NCBI GenBank assembly: GCA_042091035.1
Contig: JBELIG010000003.1
Location: forward strand, 1 to 59,720
Origin: AM-2324 sp042091035
GTDB lineage: Bacteria; Bacteroidota; Bacteroidia; Chitinophagales; Saprospiraceae
Reading direction: 5' to 3'
DNA length: 59,720 bases
Part shown: one piece after another, positions 42,102 to 51,055 of the stretch
Position numbering within the stretch: the first letter of the stretch is position 1
How the letters are laid out: each line of letters begins with the position of its first letter
The notes under the pieces: model-generated
What the model was told of the DNA's origin: nothing
The model's input: only the letters and a program-made list of their open reading frames with translations
The model's database searches: none
Translations under genes and position numbers: made by a program

Positions 42102-43556
42102 ATGAAGACGGAACAGTATATCAAGAATTATATAAACGGAACCCTTCAGCCAGCTGATTCTACAGAATTTATAGAAAACTTTGACCCTTCAACTGGTCAG
42201 GTCTATTCCTATATCCCTGATTCAGATAGCAGAGATGTGGATAAAGCTGTTGATGCAGCACAAAAAGCATTTCCTGCATGGTCTGTAATGCATCCTCAGA
42301 AACGTTTCAGAATACTGATGCGTATCGCAGATATTATTGAGCAGCACCTGGATATATTTGCAGAGGCAGAAAGTAGAGATTCCGGAAAACCAGTTTCTCT
42401 ATCTTCAACAGTCGATATACCAAGGTCACACGACAATTTCAGATTCTTTGCAACAGCATTATTACACTATAGCTCGGAATCGCATAACATGCCTGGCCAA
42501 GCCATAAATTATACACTAAGGCAACCCTTAGGCGTAGTTGGATGTATCTCTCCTTGGAACTTACCGCTCTACCTATTTTCATGGAAGATAGCACCAGCAC
42601 TTGCAACCGGTAATTGCGTTGTCGCTAAACCTTCGGAACTCACTCCAATGACAGCATTCCTGCTCTCTAAAGCCTGTCAAGAAGCTGGACTTCCGCCAGG
42701 AGTGTTAAATATAGTGCATGGACTTGGATCTAAAGCAGGCCAAGCTATTGTCGAACACAATAATGTAAAAGCAATTTCCTTTACTGGAGGTACCAATACA
42801 GGAAGAAAAATAGCAGCAGTAGCTGCTCCTAACTTCAAAAAGCTATCGCTTGAACTAGGAGGAAAAAATCCAAACATCATTTTCGAAGATTGTGATTTCG
42901 ATGAAATGATGATACATACACTTCGCTCATCGTTCTCCAATAATGGACAAATTTGTCTTTGTGGTTCAAGGATTCTAGTCCAAAGAAGTATTTACGACAA
43001 GTTCAAGGATGAATTCGTAAAACGTGTTCAATTCATGAAAGTCGGCAGTCCCTTCAACAATGTGTCTGATCTGGGTGCTGTTGTTTCTAAAGAACATAAA
43101 GAAAAGGTACTAGCTTATATCGCTCTTGCAGAAATGGAGGGAGGAAAGATACTCTGTGGCGGTAAGCCAATGGAAATGAAAGGAGAGTTTGCTAATGGAT
43201 ACTACCTTAAACCTACAGTAATTGAAGGGCTTCCTAATCAATGTAGAACCAATCAGGAAGAGATTTTCGGACCAGTGGTAACCATACAAGCTTTTGATAC
43301 AGAAGAAGAAGCTATAGCACTGGCCAACGACGTTGAGTTTGGCCTTGCGGCAACCGTTTGGACTAAAGATATCAACAAATCTCAGCGAGTTGCTCAGCAA
43401 TTGGATACGGGAATCGTGTGGATAAACTGCTGGATGGTAAGAGACCTAAGAACACCATTTGGTGGAATGAAAAACTCTGGTGTTGGACGAGAAGGGGGGC
43501 TGGAAGCTATGCGCTTCTTTACAGAACCCAAAAATGTCTGTATAAAATATAGCTAA
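42102..43556 (+). CDS. NAD(P)-dependent aldehyde dehydrogenase
   Basis: A 484-residue ALDH-superfamily enzyme. Glu general base E251 lies in LSLELGGKNPNIIF and the nucleophile is C285 in NNGQICLCGSRI, with a second Cys two residues later. The cofactor region FTGGTNTGRKIA and the substrate motif EEIFGPVVTIQAF are present, and the C-terminus WINCWMVRDLRTPFGGMKNSGVGREGG is usual. WMVRDLRTPFGG resembles 2-hydroxymuconic/2-aminomuconic semialdehyde dehydrogenases (ALDH8-type), as in tryptophan breakdown, but no pathway genes are nearby, so the substrate is open. It is last in the plus-strand run that starts at 39157. Confidence 0.88.
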   Translation: MKTEQYIKNYINGTLQPADSTEFIENFDPSTGQVYSYIPDSDSRDVDKAVDAAQKAFPAWSVMHPQKRFRILMRIADIIEQHLDIFAEAESRDSGKPVSLSSTVDIPRSHDNFRFFATALLHYSSESHNMPGQAINYTLRQPLGVVGCISPWNLPLYLFSWKIAPALATGNCVVAKPSELTPMTAFLLSKACQEAGLPPGVLNIVHGLGSKAGQAIVEHNNVKAISFTGGTNTGRKIAAVAAPNFKKLSLELGGKNPNIIFEDCDFDEMMIHTLRSSFSNNGQICLCGSRILVQRSIYDKFKDEFVKRVQFMKVGSPFNNVSDLGAVVSKEHKEKVLAYIALAEMEGGKILCGGKPMEMKGEFANGYYLKPTVIEGLPNQCRTNQEEIFGPVVTIQAFDTEEEAIALANDVEFGLAATVWTKDINKSQRVAQQLDTGIVWINCWMVRDLRTPFGGMKNSGVGREGGLEAMRFFTEPKNVCIKYS

Positions 43557-43593
43557 AAAAAAAGCCCTGGTGTTTTCACCAGGGCTTTTTTTT
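43557..43593. terminator. bidirectional terminator
   Basis: AAAGCCCTGGTG (43561-43572), loop TTTT, CACCAGGGCTTT (43577-43588), with A-run before and T-run after. It serves the aldehyde dehydrogenase and the convergent AsmA-like gene. Confidence 0.93.
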
Positions 43594-46129
43594 AGAATCC
43601 ATCAATATAATCAACTTCTTCTTCCATATCTTTCATCAATTCAAAATCTCCCAAATCTGCCCATTGACTGGGTTCGCTTATCAAATCAATTGGGCCAAAA
43701 GCTTTCTCAAGTGCATATTTCACATCCTTCTTTCTTGCATCAGAATAATTAAAGCGTTCACTTACTATTCGCTTAGAAGCCTTATAATCCATGTCTTTCA
43801 GGTCACCGAAAATGTTGAAGTATAAGTTAAAGAAGCCATGCTCCTTTGCTGCAATAGGATCCAAACTATCATCAAAGCGCTTAACTTTCTCCGTGATCAC
43901 CTGTCCAGCATTTACTTTGAAATTATAATCAATACTTTCATCAAAACCCTGTACACCGCTCAACTTCAGATTGACTGCATTGGATTGGATAAACATGGTT
44001 GGGATATAAATATTTCCATTACTGATCTCCAACCAATTTTCCATATTCACAAAACGGATATGCTTGAGATCATCCATATGAATAATCTTCGAAAAGTCCT
44101 CTAACATGTCAATACCTTTCAATTCTCCATCCTCAATACCAATACCGGCGTACACCTTCAAATGCTCTAAATCATAGCTGCCATCTGTTTCAAAAGGCAA
44201 TATCATAACCATCTTTGAATGTAATTTACCAGAGACATTATTGCTGGTAATCATTTCTTGCCCAAAATTGCCCATCTGCCTAAACATCTCTGTTGTATTG
44301 ATACCTTCACAATCTACCTTCAAGGTCAAAACTGGTCTTTTTGCTAAAGCATCCAATCCGCCATCTATATCAAGCTTACCTTCCATAGCATGTACAAGGC
44401 CATCAACATTGACCTTGCCCTTATCGAATTCCATATCACCTTTAAAATCTTCGATAAAAAGATCTCCATAGCTAATTGATTGCAAGTCGGTACGGAATGA
44501 TCCATCTACAGATTTCAGAAAGGCGAACTGGTCAGAATCAGACTCAAAAACGTCCTCGTCTCTAGCAGGCTCTTGGCTTCCAAATACATTTAAAAGATTA
44601 TCAATATTGAAGGTTGATCCGTCTACTTTGAAGTCTAGACCTACATAACTTGAAGAACTAGAAGCATTGCTAAGTACTGAAAACAGATTCTTAATGGTTC
44701 CTCTACAAGTAAGATCAATCTCAGGCCCCTGCAATTGCAGATCATTAACTTTTATCTTATTATCTCTAAATTCAAATCCTCCTGAATTAAATACGATTTT
44801 GTCACCATTAGCTTTCATGGAGAAGTCATCCATTCGCAATACACCAGATGACTTTACCTTATGCGCCATCCTAGAGCTCTGCATATCTTTTAACAAGGCT
44901 TTCACTTCTAGATCTGAGAGCTCTATTGAACCTCGAGTTTTCAAATGATCGCCAAAGAATCCAGAGATAGCCCTTCCAGAAATAAATGCATCTGCACGAA
45001 GTTCTATAAAAGGATTTTCAAGATTTAATATATTAAGATCTATTTCTATAGGTTCTCCATCTAGCTCTGCGTAGAAGGTATTAATCGTTAAACGAGAAGA
45101 CTTCTCAGCGTGACCACTGATATATTCCGACTCAAAAGAGACCTGCTCTAAAGGCATTGCTAAGTGGCCTGTTCGTATAATCCCATCTTTTAATCCAAAT
45201 GCAACCTCTACAGAAGGTGTTTTTCGTTTTGAATAAGGCCCTTTTATAACGGCATTAAAGTCGAAGGAACCCTCAGAACTTAGATCTCCAAGACCTAGAT
45301 CTGGTAAAACAGCAAAAACAGCTCCAAGATCTCCCTCCTTAGCTCCAACTACTAAATCAAGATCCATATAATCGGATTTATCCACAACTTGACCTGAGGT
45401 AAAAAATGCCCCCCCATCAATGGCAAAATCCAATGAATTTATTCTGTACACCTTCTTTTCAAGATCTATATTAACTGCTCCCTCATATTCGAATGCTTTT
45501 TCTGTAAGATACGGCTTGCCTCCTATGAATAGTTTTTCCACATCCATTTCAGCCAAACTTCGCAAATCAAATTGCTTCGTGCTAAAATCTCCTCCAGCCT
45601 CTAAAGATTGAATGGCTAATTTAATATCATTTTTGGCCTTTTGATCTATGTACCGAATATCCATATTCTTCAATAATGCTTTTTGAATCTTAAGCTTGAA
45701 AGCATTATTTCGATCTTGTGTTTCTGTATCTCTAGATTTAAAAATATTAAAATTTGCTTCTCCCTTTCGATTGAATACAACATTAGACATCCCATTTTTA
45801 AGCACGATAGATTGAATCTTAAATCCATCACCCAAAAGAGATAATAAACTTATTCGAATCCCTAAAAGATCAGCCTTGATAAGTGTCTTCTCCCACTTAT
45901 CTTCAATATAAAGATCTTTAATTCTTAGCTCGGCAAAAGGAAATGCAGTAAGGAAGGATAGGTTAATATCACCAATTATAACTTCTGATTCGATATTTTT
46001 TTCTACTTGCTGATCGACAATTGCAACTAATTTATCCTTAAATAAAAAGGTCAATGCACTTGTTAGGATGACATAGACAAAAGCTGGAATGACAATAAAG
46101 CGCAGCAGATATTTTTTCAACTTGGCCAT
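43592..46129 (-). CDS. AsmA-family membrane-anchored protein
   Basis: An 845-residue protein with one N-terminal membrane helix (about residues 10-30, FIVIPAFVYVILTSALTFLF), then a long, mostly beta, periplasmic part. INLSFLTAFPFAELRIKDLYIED and GEANFNIFKS are typical of AsmA-like proteins, which are related to the lipid-bridging TamB/YhdP group. The C-terminal part contains VQGFDESIDYNFKVNAGQVI, another AsmA-like mark. A role in outer-membrane assembly or lipid transport is likely by family. It is a single gene flanked by terminators. Confidence 0.85.
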   Translation of the reverse strand: MAKLKKYLLRFIVIPAFVYVILTSALTFLFKDKLVAIVDQQVEKNIESEVIIGDINLSFLTAFPFAELRIKDLYIEDKWEKTLIKADLLGIRISLLSLLGDGFKIQSIVLKNGMSNVVFNRKGEANFNIFKSRDTETQDRNNAFKLKIQKALLKNMDIRYIDQKAKNDIKLAIQSLEAGGDFSTKQFDLRSLAEMDVEKLFIGGKPYLTEKAFEYEGAVNIDLEKKVYRINSLDFAIDGGAFFTSGQVVDKSDYMDLDLVVGAKEGDLGAVFAVLPDLGLGDLSSEGSFDFNAVIKGPYSKRKTPSVEVAFGLKDGIIRTGHLAMPLEQVSFESEYISGHAEKSSRLTINTFYAELDGEPIEIDLNILNLENPFIELRADAFISGRAISGFFGDHLKTRGSIELSDLEVKALLKDMQSSRMAHKVKSSGVLRMDDFSMKANGDKIVFNSGGFEFRDNKIKVNDLQLQGPEIDLTCRGTIKNLFSVLSNASSSSSYVGLDFKVDGSTFNIDNLLNVFGSQEPARDEDVFESDSDQFAFLKSVDGSFRTDLQSISYGDLFIEDFKGDMEFDKGKVNVDGLVHAMEGKLDIDGGLDALAKRPVLTLKVDCEGINTTEMFRQMGNFGQEMITSNNVSGKLHSKMVMILPFETDGSYDLEHLKVYAGIGIEDGELKGIDMLEDFSKIIHMDDLKHIRFVNMENWLEISNGNIYIPTMFIQSNAVNLKLSGVQGFDESIDYNFKVNAGQVITEKVKRFDDSLDPIAAKEHGFFNLYFNIFGDLKDMDYKASKRIVSERFNYSDARKKDVKYALEKAFGPIDLISEPSQWADLGDFELMKDMEEEVDYIDGF

Positions 46130-46271
46130 AATACATTTAAATAGAATAGATGATATATAGTAAAATTAGCTATAAATATTTTTCAATTAACTAATTTTCA
46201 CCAAAACAAACTGTAATCCAAATGGCTAAACTGAATTCAAGAAAAAAAATAAGTATTTTTTGTACCAAATA

Positions 46272-46303
46272 TTTGCAGTAAAGACAAACACAATATATAT
46301 TTG
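46272..46303 (+). promoter_or_regulatory. promoter of tRNA-Val
   Basis: TTTG (46272-46275), a 20-base spacer and TATATTTG (46296-46303): both consensus elements are perfect and spacing is ideal. The predicted start lies about 28 bases before the tRNA. This is the clearest promoter in the window. Confidence 0.72.
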
Positions 46304-46337
46304 CACTCGCTACGAACAAAGGTTCAATGGCAATAAT

Positions 46338-46412
46338 GGGAGATTAGCTCAGTTGGTTCAGAGCACCTGCCTTACAAGCAGGGGGTCACTGGTTCGAGTC
46401 CAGTATTTCCCA
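46338..46412 (+). tRNA. tRNA-Val, anticodon UAC
   Basis: A complete cloverleaf of 75 bases. Acceptor stem GGGAGAT pairs with ATTTCCC (one G-U), followed by discriminator A. D arm GCTC..GAGC, anticodon stem CCTGC/GCAGG around CTTACAA (anticodon TAC), T arm CTGGTTCGAGTCCAG. The 3' CCA is not encoded, as usual in this phylum. It has its own promoter and terminator, and lies convergent to the 3' end of the ilv operon with 49 bases between tRNA and the ilvA stop. Confidence 0.97.
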
Positions 46413-46419
46413 CAAAATC

Positions 46420-46442
46420 GGTCACTAATGTGACCTTTTTTT
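46420..46442 (+). terminator. terminator of tRNA-Val
   Basis: GGTCAC (46420-46425), loop TAAT, GTGACC (46430-46435), then seven T. On the minus strand it would end ilvA transcripts only weakly (GATTTTG). Confidence 0.88.
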
Positions 46443-46461
46443 ATGCCCCTAACTGACTGTT

Positions 46462-47724
46462 CTAAACAAGAAGGTTAAGAAGGTAAGATTTGTCATTCAA
46501 ATAATCACCAAAGAAACCCTTTTCCTTAATCCGGTCCAGTAAAGGTTCAAAATCCGTTTTAGACTGTAGTTCTATTCCTACAACGGCAGAACCCTTCTCT
46601 TTAGTATTCTTTTTAGTGTATTCAAAATGTGTGATATCATCATTGGGTCCTAAAACATCCCCAACGAACTCCTTTAATGCACCTGCCCGTTGAGGAAAAC
46701 GAATTATGAAATAATGCTTTAGGCCAGCATAAAGTAAGGCGCGTTCTTTAATTTCCTCCATTCTGGTAATATCATTATTACCCCCACTCAAGATACAAAC
46801 AACATTTTTTCCTTTTATCTGATCTGCATATTGATCTAAGGCACCTATTGATAGGGCACCTGCTGGCTCTAGCACTATAGCATCCCTGCTGTATAATTCA
46901 AGTATAGACTCGCATATTTTACCCTCTTCGACGAGTACAACATCACTCAGATTCGCTTGACAAATCTTAAAATTTAAATCACCAACACGCTTCACAGCAG
47001 CACCATCAACAAATTTATTGATATTTGTCAGAGTAATGGGACTTCCATTCTTTAAGGATTCTGCCATTGCTGGCGCACCCATAGGCTCTATACCTATGAT
47101 CTTAGTCTCCGGTGACAATTGCTTAAATACGGTGCTAACCCCAGCTGACAATCCACCACCACCTACAGGCAAAAACAGATAATCAATGGGATTTAATGCT
47201 TGCTGAAGAATCTCTAAACCAACTGTTCCTTGACCTTCTATAATTTTTGGATCATCAAAAGGTGGAACAAATACTGCTCCATTTACCTTAGAGAAATCTA
47301 GTGCCGCATCCTTTGCATCATCAAAGGTGTCTCCAATAAGCCTTACCTCAACAAAAGCACCTCCAAAAAAGCGAACTTGTTCAAGCTTTTGCTTGGGAGT
47401 TGGAACAGGCATAAATATTGTAGCATGAACGCCGAGTTTGTTACAAGAAAAAGCCACACCTTGAGCGTGATTACCTGCACTTGCACAAACAACGCCTTTA
47501 TTCAACTGTCTTTTTTCAAGAGTACTTACTTTATTAAATGCCCCTCTAATTTTATAGGAACGTACAATCTGAAGGTCTTCTCTTTTCAGTAAAATATTCG
47601 CATCATACTTTTGAGACAAACGTGCATTAAATTCTAATGCAGTTAGCCTTACTACAGAATTTAAAACAGATGCAGCCTTGTAGATTGCATCTGTTTGTGG
47701 AATATCGTGTGCATTAGCCTTCAT
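46462..47724 (-). CDS. ilvA: threonine ammonia-lyase (threonine deaminase)
   Basis: I choose the ATG at 47724 (MKANAHDIPQTDAIYKAA), 4 bases after the ilvC stop, giving 420 residues; an in-frame start at 47790 would overlap ilvC by 62 bases. The enzyme converts threonine to 2-oxobutanoate, the entry to isoleucine. The PLP lysine is in VRSYKIRGAFNK, and the glycine loop is PVGGGGLSAG. The C-terminal ~90 residues (YFIIRFPQRAGALKEFVGDVL) are a single ACT-like regulatory domain, as in the shorter Bacillus-type enzymes, so isoleucine feedback is likely. Last gene of the ilv operon. Confidence 0.94.
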   Translation of the reverse strand: MKANAHDIPQTDAIYKAASVLNSVVRLTALEFNARLSQKYDANILLKREDLQIVRSYKIRGAFNKVSTLEKRQLNKGVVCASAGNHAQGVAFSCNKLGVHATIFMPVPTPKQKLEQVRFFGGAFVEVRLIGDTFDDAKDAALDFSKVNGAVFVPPFDDPKIIEGQGTVGLEILQQALNPIDYLFLPVGGGGLSAGVSTVFKQLSPETKIIGIEPMGAPAMAESLKNGSPITLTNINKFVDGAAVKRVGDLNFKICQANLSDVVLVEEGKICESILELYSRDAIVLEPAGALSIGALDQYADQIKGKNVVCILSGGNNDITRMEEIKERALLYAGLKHYFIIRFPQRAGALKEFVGDVLGPNDDITHFEYTKKNTKEKGSAVVGIELQSKTDFEPLLDRIKEKGFFGDYLNDKSYLLNLLV

Positions 47725-47728
47725 ATAA

Positions 47729-48775
47729 TTAGCTATTTTCCGGACGTAGTTTACGAACTTGTCGACCTGCTTGCCATAGCTCTGATTCACGAATTTCCTT
47801 AAGTTCCTCTTCGAGTTTCACTCTATAATCCTCCTGTTTATTTGCTTCAATTACTACCTCAGCCTCTCTACCAGATTTTACAGAATCATAAAGCTCTTCG
47901 AATAAGGGTTCTAAATTATCTCTGAATTTATGCCTCCAATCTAAGGCCCCTCTTTGCGCAGTTGTAGATGTGTTTGCATACATCCAGTCCATACCGTTCT
48001 CCGCAACTAATGGCATCAGACTTTGTGTCAACTCCTCAACGGTCTCATTAAAAGCCTCTGATGGAGAGTGCCCATGTTTTCTCAACACATTATATTGCGC
48101 TTCAAAGATTCCAGCAAGAGCACCCATTAGCACTCCACGCTCACCTGTAAGATCGGAATATACTTCCTTCTCGAAATCAGTTTCAAAAAGATAGCCTGAA
48201 CCCACTGCAATACCTAAAGCAACTACTCGATCATGTGCTTTACCTGTAGCATCCTGGAAGATTGCATAACTGGAATTAAGTCCTTTTCCGGCTACAAATA
48301 GACGACGTAGAGAGGTACCAGATCCTTTTGGTGCCACCAAAATAACGTCTACATCCTTTGGAGGAACAATTCCTGTCTTTTCATTAAATGTCACTCCAAA
48401 TCCATGTGAAAAATAAAGCGCTTTACCTGCTGTCAATTTCGACTTGACCATCTCCCATTGAGCAATTTGGCCTGCGTCAGACAATAAATACTGAATGATG
48501 GTTGCCCGTTCAGCGGCTTCTTCTAGGTTAAAAAGCGTTTTACCAGGAACCCAGCCATCTTCTACTGCCTTATTCCAAGATTTTGAGTTTTCACGTTGAC
48601 CTACAATCACATTGATGCCATTATCTCGTAAGTTCAGAGACTGCCCCGGTCCTTGTACACCGTAGCCGAGCACTGCAACTGTTTCATTTTTTAATACTTC
48701 CTGTGCTTTTGAAAGGGGAAACTCATCTCGAGTCACTACATTTTCTTCTACCCCGCCAAAGTTCAATTTTGCCAT
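47729..48775 (-). CDS. ilvC: ketol-acid reductoisomerase
   Basis: A 348-residue IlvC, the second common step of valine and isoleucine synthesis (acetohydroxyacid rearrangement and reduction). The Rossmann motif is VAVLGYGVQGPGQSLNLRDNG; the cofactor loop VGQRENSKSW has Arg and Ser, which favours NADPH. ILVAPKGSGTSLRRLF and SGYLFETDFEKEVYSDLTGERGVLMGALAG hold the metal-binding acids (D and E). The length and the GQRENSKS region fit class I enzymes. It sits 6 bases after ilvN and 4 before ilvA. Confidence 0.96.
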   Translation of the reverse strand: MAKLNFGGVEENVVTRDEFPLSKAQEVLKNETVAVLGYGVQGPGQSLNLRDNGINVIVGQRENSKSWNKAVEDGWVPGKTLFNLEEAAERATIIQYLLSDAGQIAQWEMVKSKLTAGKALYFSHGFGVTFNEKTGIVPPKDVDVILVAPKGSGTSLRRLFVAGKGLNSSYAIFQDATGKAHDRVVALGIAVGSGYLFETDFEKEVYSDLTGERGVLMGALAGIFEAQYNVLRKHGHSPSEAFNETVEELTQSLMPLVAENGMDWMYANTSTTAQRGALDWRHKFRDNLEPLFEELYDSVKSGREAEVVIEANKQEDYRVKLEEELKEIRESELWQAGRQVRKLRPENS

Positions 48776-48781
48776 TATTAA

Positions 48782-49318
48782 TTAGTTTTGATTTATTGAT
48801 GACTCCAAATCCTTAATATAATCCTTAAGGGATTCCATAGGTTTTGGAATAGCGATACGTCCTGACCTAACGAAGCCAATCAATCCGTAAGGATTTAAGG
48901 CATCGAACAATTCCTGTGTTTCTTCCTCATGTCCAGTCTTTTCAATGATCACGAATTGAGCTTTTACTGCAAGTACTCGTGCAAAATGAGCCCGAACAAT
49001 ATGTTCTATCTCTTTTCCGGAGGAAAAGACATTTATAGGAATTTTATAAAGTGCAACCTCTTGATAAACGATGTCCTCATTTGCATGATAAACCGCCTTC
49101 AAGACTTCGATCTGTTTATCTATCTGCTTTACTATCTTTATTATGCGCTCTTCTTCTATGTTCACCACCAGGGTAAACCTATGGACGCTACGCACTTCAG
49201 ATTCAGAACAAGTAATACTTTCTATATTGACATGACGTCTAGAAAAGATATTACTGATCCTAGTTAAAAGACCGATATTGTTTTCTGTATATACGATTAT
49301 GGTAAACTGCTTTTTCAT
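48782..49318 (-). CDS. ilvN: acetolactate synthase small (regulatory) subunit
   Basis: A 178-residue regulatory subunit of acetohydroxyacid synthase (also called IlvH in some species). The N-terminal ACT domain reads FTIIVYTENNIGLLTRISNIFSRRHVNIESITCSES, the usual valine-binding part; the C-terminal half contains VIEKTGHEEETQELFDALNPYGLIGFVRSGRIAI. It should give valine feedback to the catalytic subunit encoded 10 bases upstream. Gaps to neighbours are 10 and 6 bases. Confidence 0.95.
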   Translation of the reverse strand: MKKQFTIIVYTENNIGLLTRISNIFSRRHVNIESITCSESEVRSVHRFTLVVNIEEERIIKIVKQIDKQIEVLKAVYHANEDIVYQEVALYKIPINVFSSGKEIEHIVRAHFARVLAVKAQFVIIEKTGHEEETQELFDALNPYGLIGFVRSGRIAIPKPMESLKDYIKDLESSINQN

Positions 49319-49328
49319 AACTTTTGCT

Positions 49329-51035
49329 TTATTTTAGACGGATATCGGATACTGAACTTCCCGAAGGAACCATTGGAAATACATTATCTTCCTTACCTAC
49401 ACGAACCTCTAAAAAATAGGAGCCTTCAGCTTGAACAAACCGATCCATGGCAGCACTTAAATCTGCTCGTTTATCTACAAGTTCTGCAGGAATATGATAG
49501 CCTTTTACAATTGTTTGGAAGTCTGGATTTACCATTTCAGTAGAGGCATACCTTTTGTCAAAGAAAAGCTGTTGCCATTGTCTAACCATTCCAAGAAATT
49601 CATTATTCAATACAAGAATCTTTACCGGTATCTTATATTGAAAAATTGTTCCTAATTCTTGAATGGTCATTTGAAAGCCACCGTCTCCGATAATAGCTAC
49701 AACCTCTCTAGCTGGTTGAGCAAGCTTCGCTCCAAGAGCAGCAGGCAGCGCAAAACCCATGGTTCCAAGACCACCAGATGTCACGTTAGACTTCCAAGAA
49801 CTGTATTGGTAATATCGGTGAGCGACCATCTGGTGTTGGCCAACATCCGTCACTATAATTGCCTGCCCTTTTGTTTTTACAGAAAGAGCGTCTATCACCT
49901 CCGCCATAGTTATCATTTTATCAACTGGTGGAATCAATTCATTTTGTTGAACAACGCGATATTCTTCCGTATCTAGTTCCTTAAATCTAGCTAGCCAAGC
50001 GGAGTGATCAGCCTTATCAACCTGTTTGGTCAGTAATTGAAGACTCTTCTTACAATCTCCTACTACAGCGACATCAGTTTTTATGATCTTATCAATCTCA
50101 GCTGGGTCAATTTCTAGATGAATAACCTTGGCTTGTGCAGCAAAGGTTGAAACCTTTCCAGTTACTCTATCGTCAAAACGCATTCCCACTGCAATCAAAA
50201 CATCACACTCAGCGGTCATCTTATTGGGACCATAATTACCGTGCATACCCAACATTCCGACATTCAAGGGATGCTCATTAGAAATAGATGAAACGCCTAG
50301 AATTGTCCAAGCGGAAGGAATATCTGCTTTTTCAATAAATGCTTTAAACTCTTCTTTCGCATCTCCAAGGATTACACCCTGACCGAAAAGAACCATTGGC
50401 CTTTTAGCCTTATTAATTAGATCAGCCGCTTCCTTGATACGCTCCGGATTCAAAATTGGTCTAGGTCGGTAGGATCTGATCTCATTACATTTGTTATATT
50501 TAAAATCGAAGCTTGCAAATTGAGCATCTTTAGTTATGTCTATTAATACAGGACCAGGTCTTCCTGATTGAGCGATGAAAAAAGCTTTTGCTATTGCTTC
50601 TGGTATTTCTTCTGCTTTAGTTACCTGGAAATTCCACTTCGTAACTGGCGTAGAAACACCTAATACATCTGTTTCTTGAAATGCGTCTGTGCCGAGCAAA
50701 TGACTAGCAACTTGTCCAGTAATACAGACTAAGGGTGTAGAATCAATATATGCATCTGCTAGACCTGTTATTAGATTCGTTGCTCCCGGACCTGAGGTGG
50801 CCAAGCAGACACCTACTTTTTTTGAAACTCTTGCATATCCTTGTGCAGCGTGAATTGCACCTTGCTCATGCCTTGTTAGAATGTGCTTTAGTTGATCTTC
50901 ATAATCATACAAACTATCATAAACGGGCATAATAGCTCCCCCTGGATAACCGAATATAGTATCAATCCCTTCTTTCAACAAGCACTCCACGATTGCGTCA
51001 CAGCCTTTCATTACTTTTGTTTTACCTGTTACCAT
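49329..51035 (-). CDS. ilvB: acetolactate synthase large (catalytic) subunit
   Basis: A 568-residue ThDP- and FAD-dependent enzyme that joins pyruvate to pyruvate or 2-oxobutanoate. Catalytic E57 lies in TRHEQGAIHAAQGYAR; the N-terminal GYPGGAIMPVYD is family-typical. The ThDP/Mg motif is GDGGFQMTIQELGTIFQYKIPVKILVLNN near residue 430, ending with the Asn-Asn of the metal site. The length is normal. It follows ilvD by 20 bases and precedes ilvN by 10. Confidence 0.97.
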   Translation of the reverse strand: MVTGKTKVMKGCDAIVECLLKEGIDTIFGYPGGAIMPVYDSLYDYEDQLKHILTRHEQGAIHAAQGYARVSKKVGVCLATSGPGATNLITGLADAYIDSTPLVCITGQVASHLLGTDAFQETDVLGVSTPVTKWNFQVTKAEEIPEAIAKAFFIAQSGRPGPVLIDITKDAQFASFDFKYNKCNEIRSYRPRPILNPERIKEAADLINKAKRPMVLFGQGVILGDAKEEFKAFIEKADIPSAWTILGVSSISNEHPLNVGMLGMHGNYGPNKMTAECDVLIAVGMRFDDRVTGKVSTFAAQAKVIHLEIDPAEIDKIIKTDVAVVGDCKKSLQLLTKQVDKADHSAWLARFKELDTEEYRVVQQNELIPPVDKMITMAEVIDALSVKTKGQAIIVTDVGQHQMVAHRYYQYSSWKSNVTSGGLGTMGFALPAALGAKLAQPAREVVAIIGDGGFQMTIQELGTIFQYKIPVKILVLNNEFLGMVRQWQQLFFDKRYASTEMVNPDFQTIVKGYHIPAELVDKRADLSAAMDRFVQAEGSYFLEVRVGKEDNVFPMVPSGSSVSDIRLK

Positions 51036-51055
51036 AACCTAAAAAATTTGTGGTT

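Noticed and set aside
46420..46442. Hairpin as a dedicated terminator of the ilv operon
   Set aside because: The T-run is on the plus-strand side only; on the minus strand it is followed by GATTTTG, so it belongs to the tRNA.
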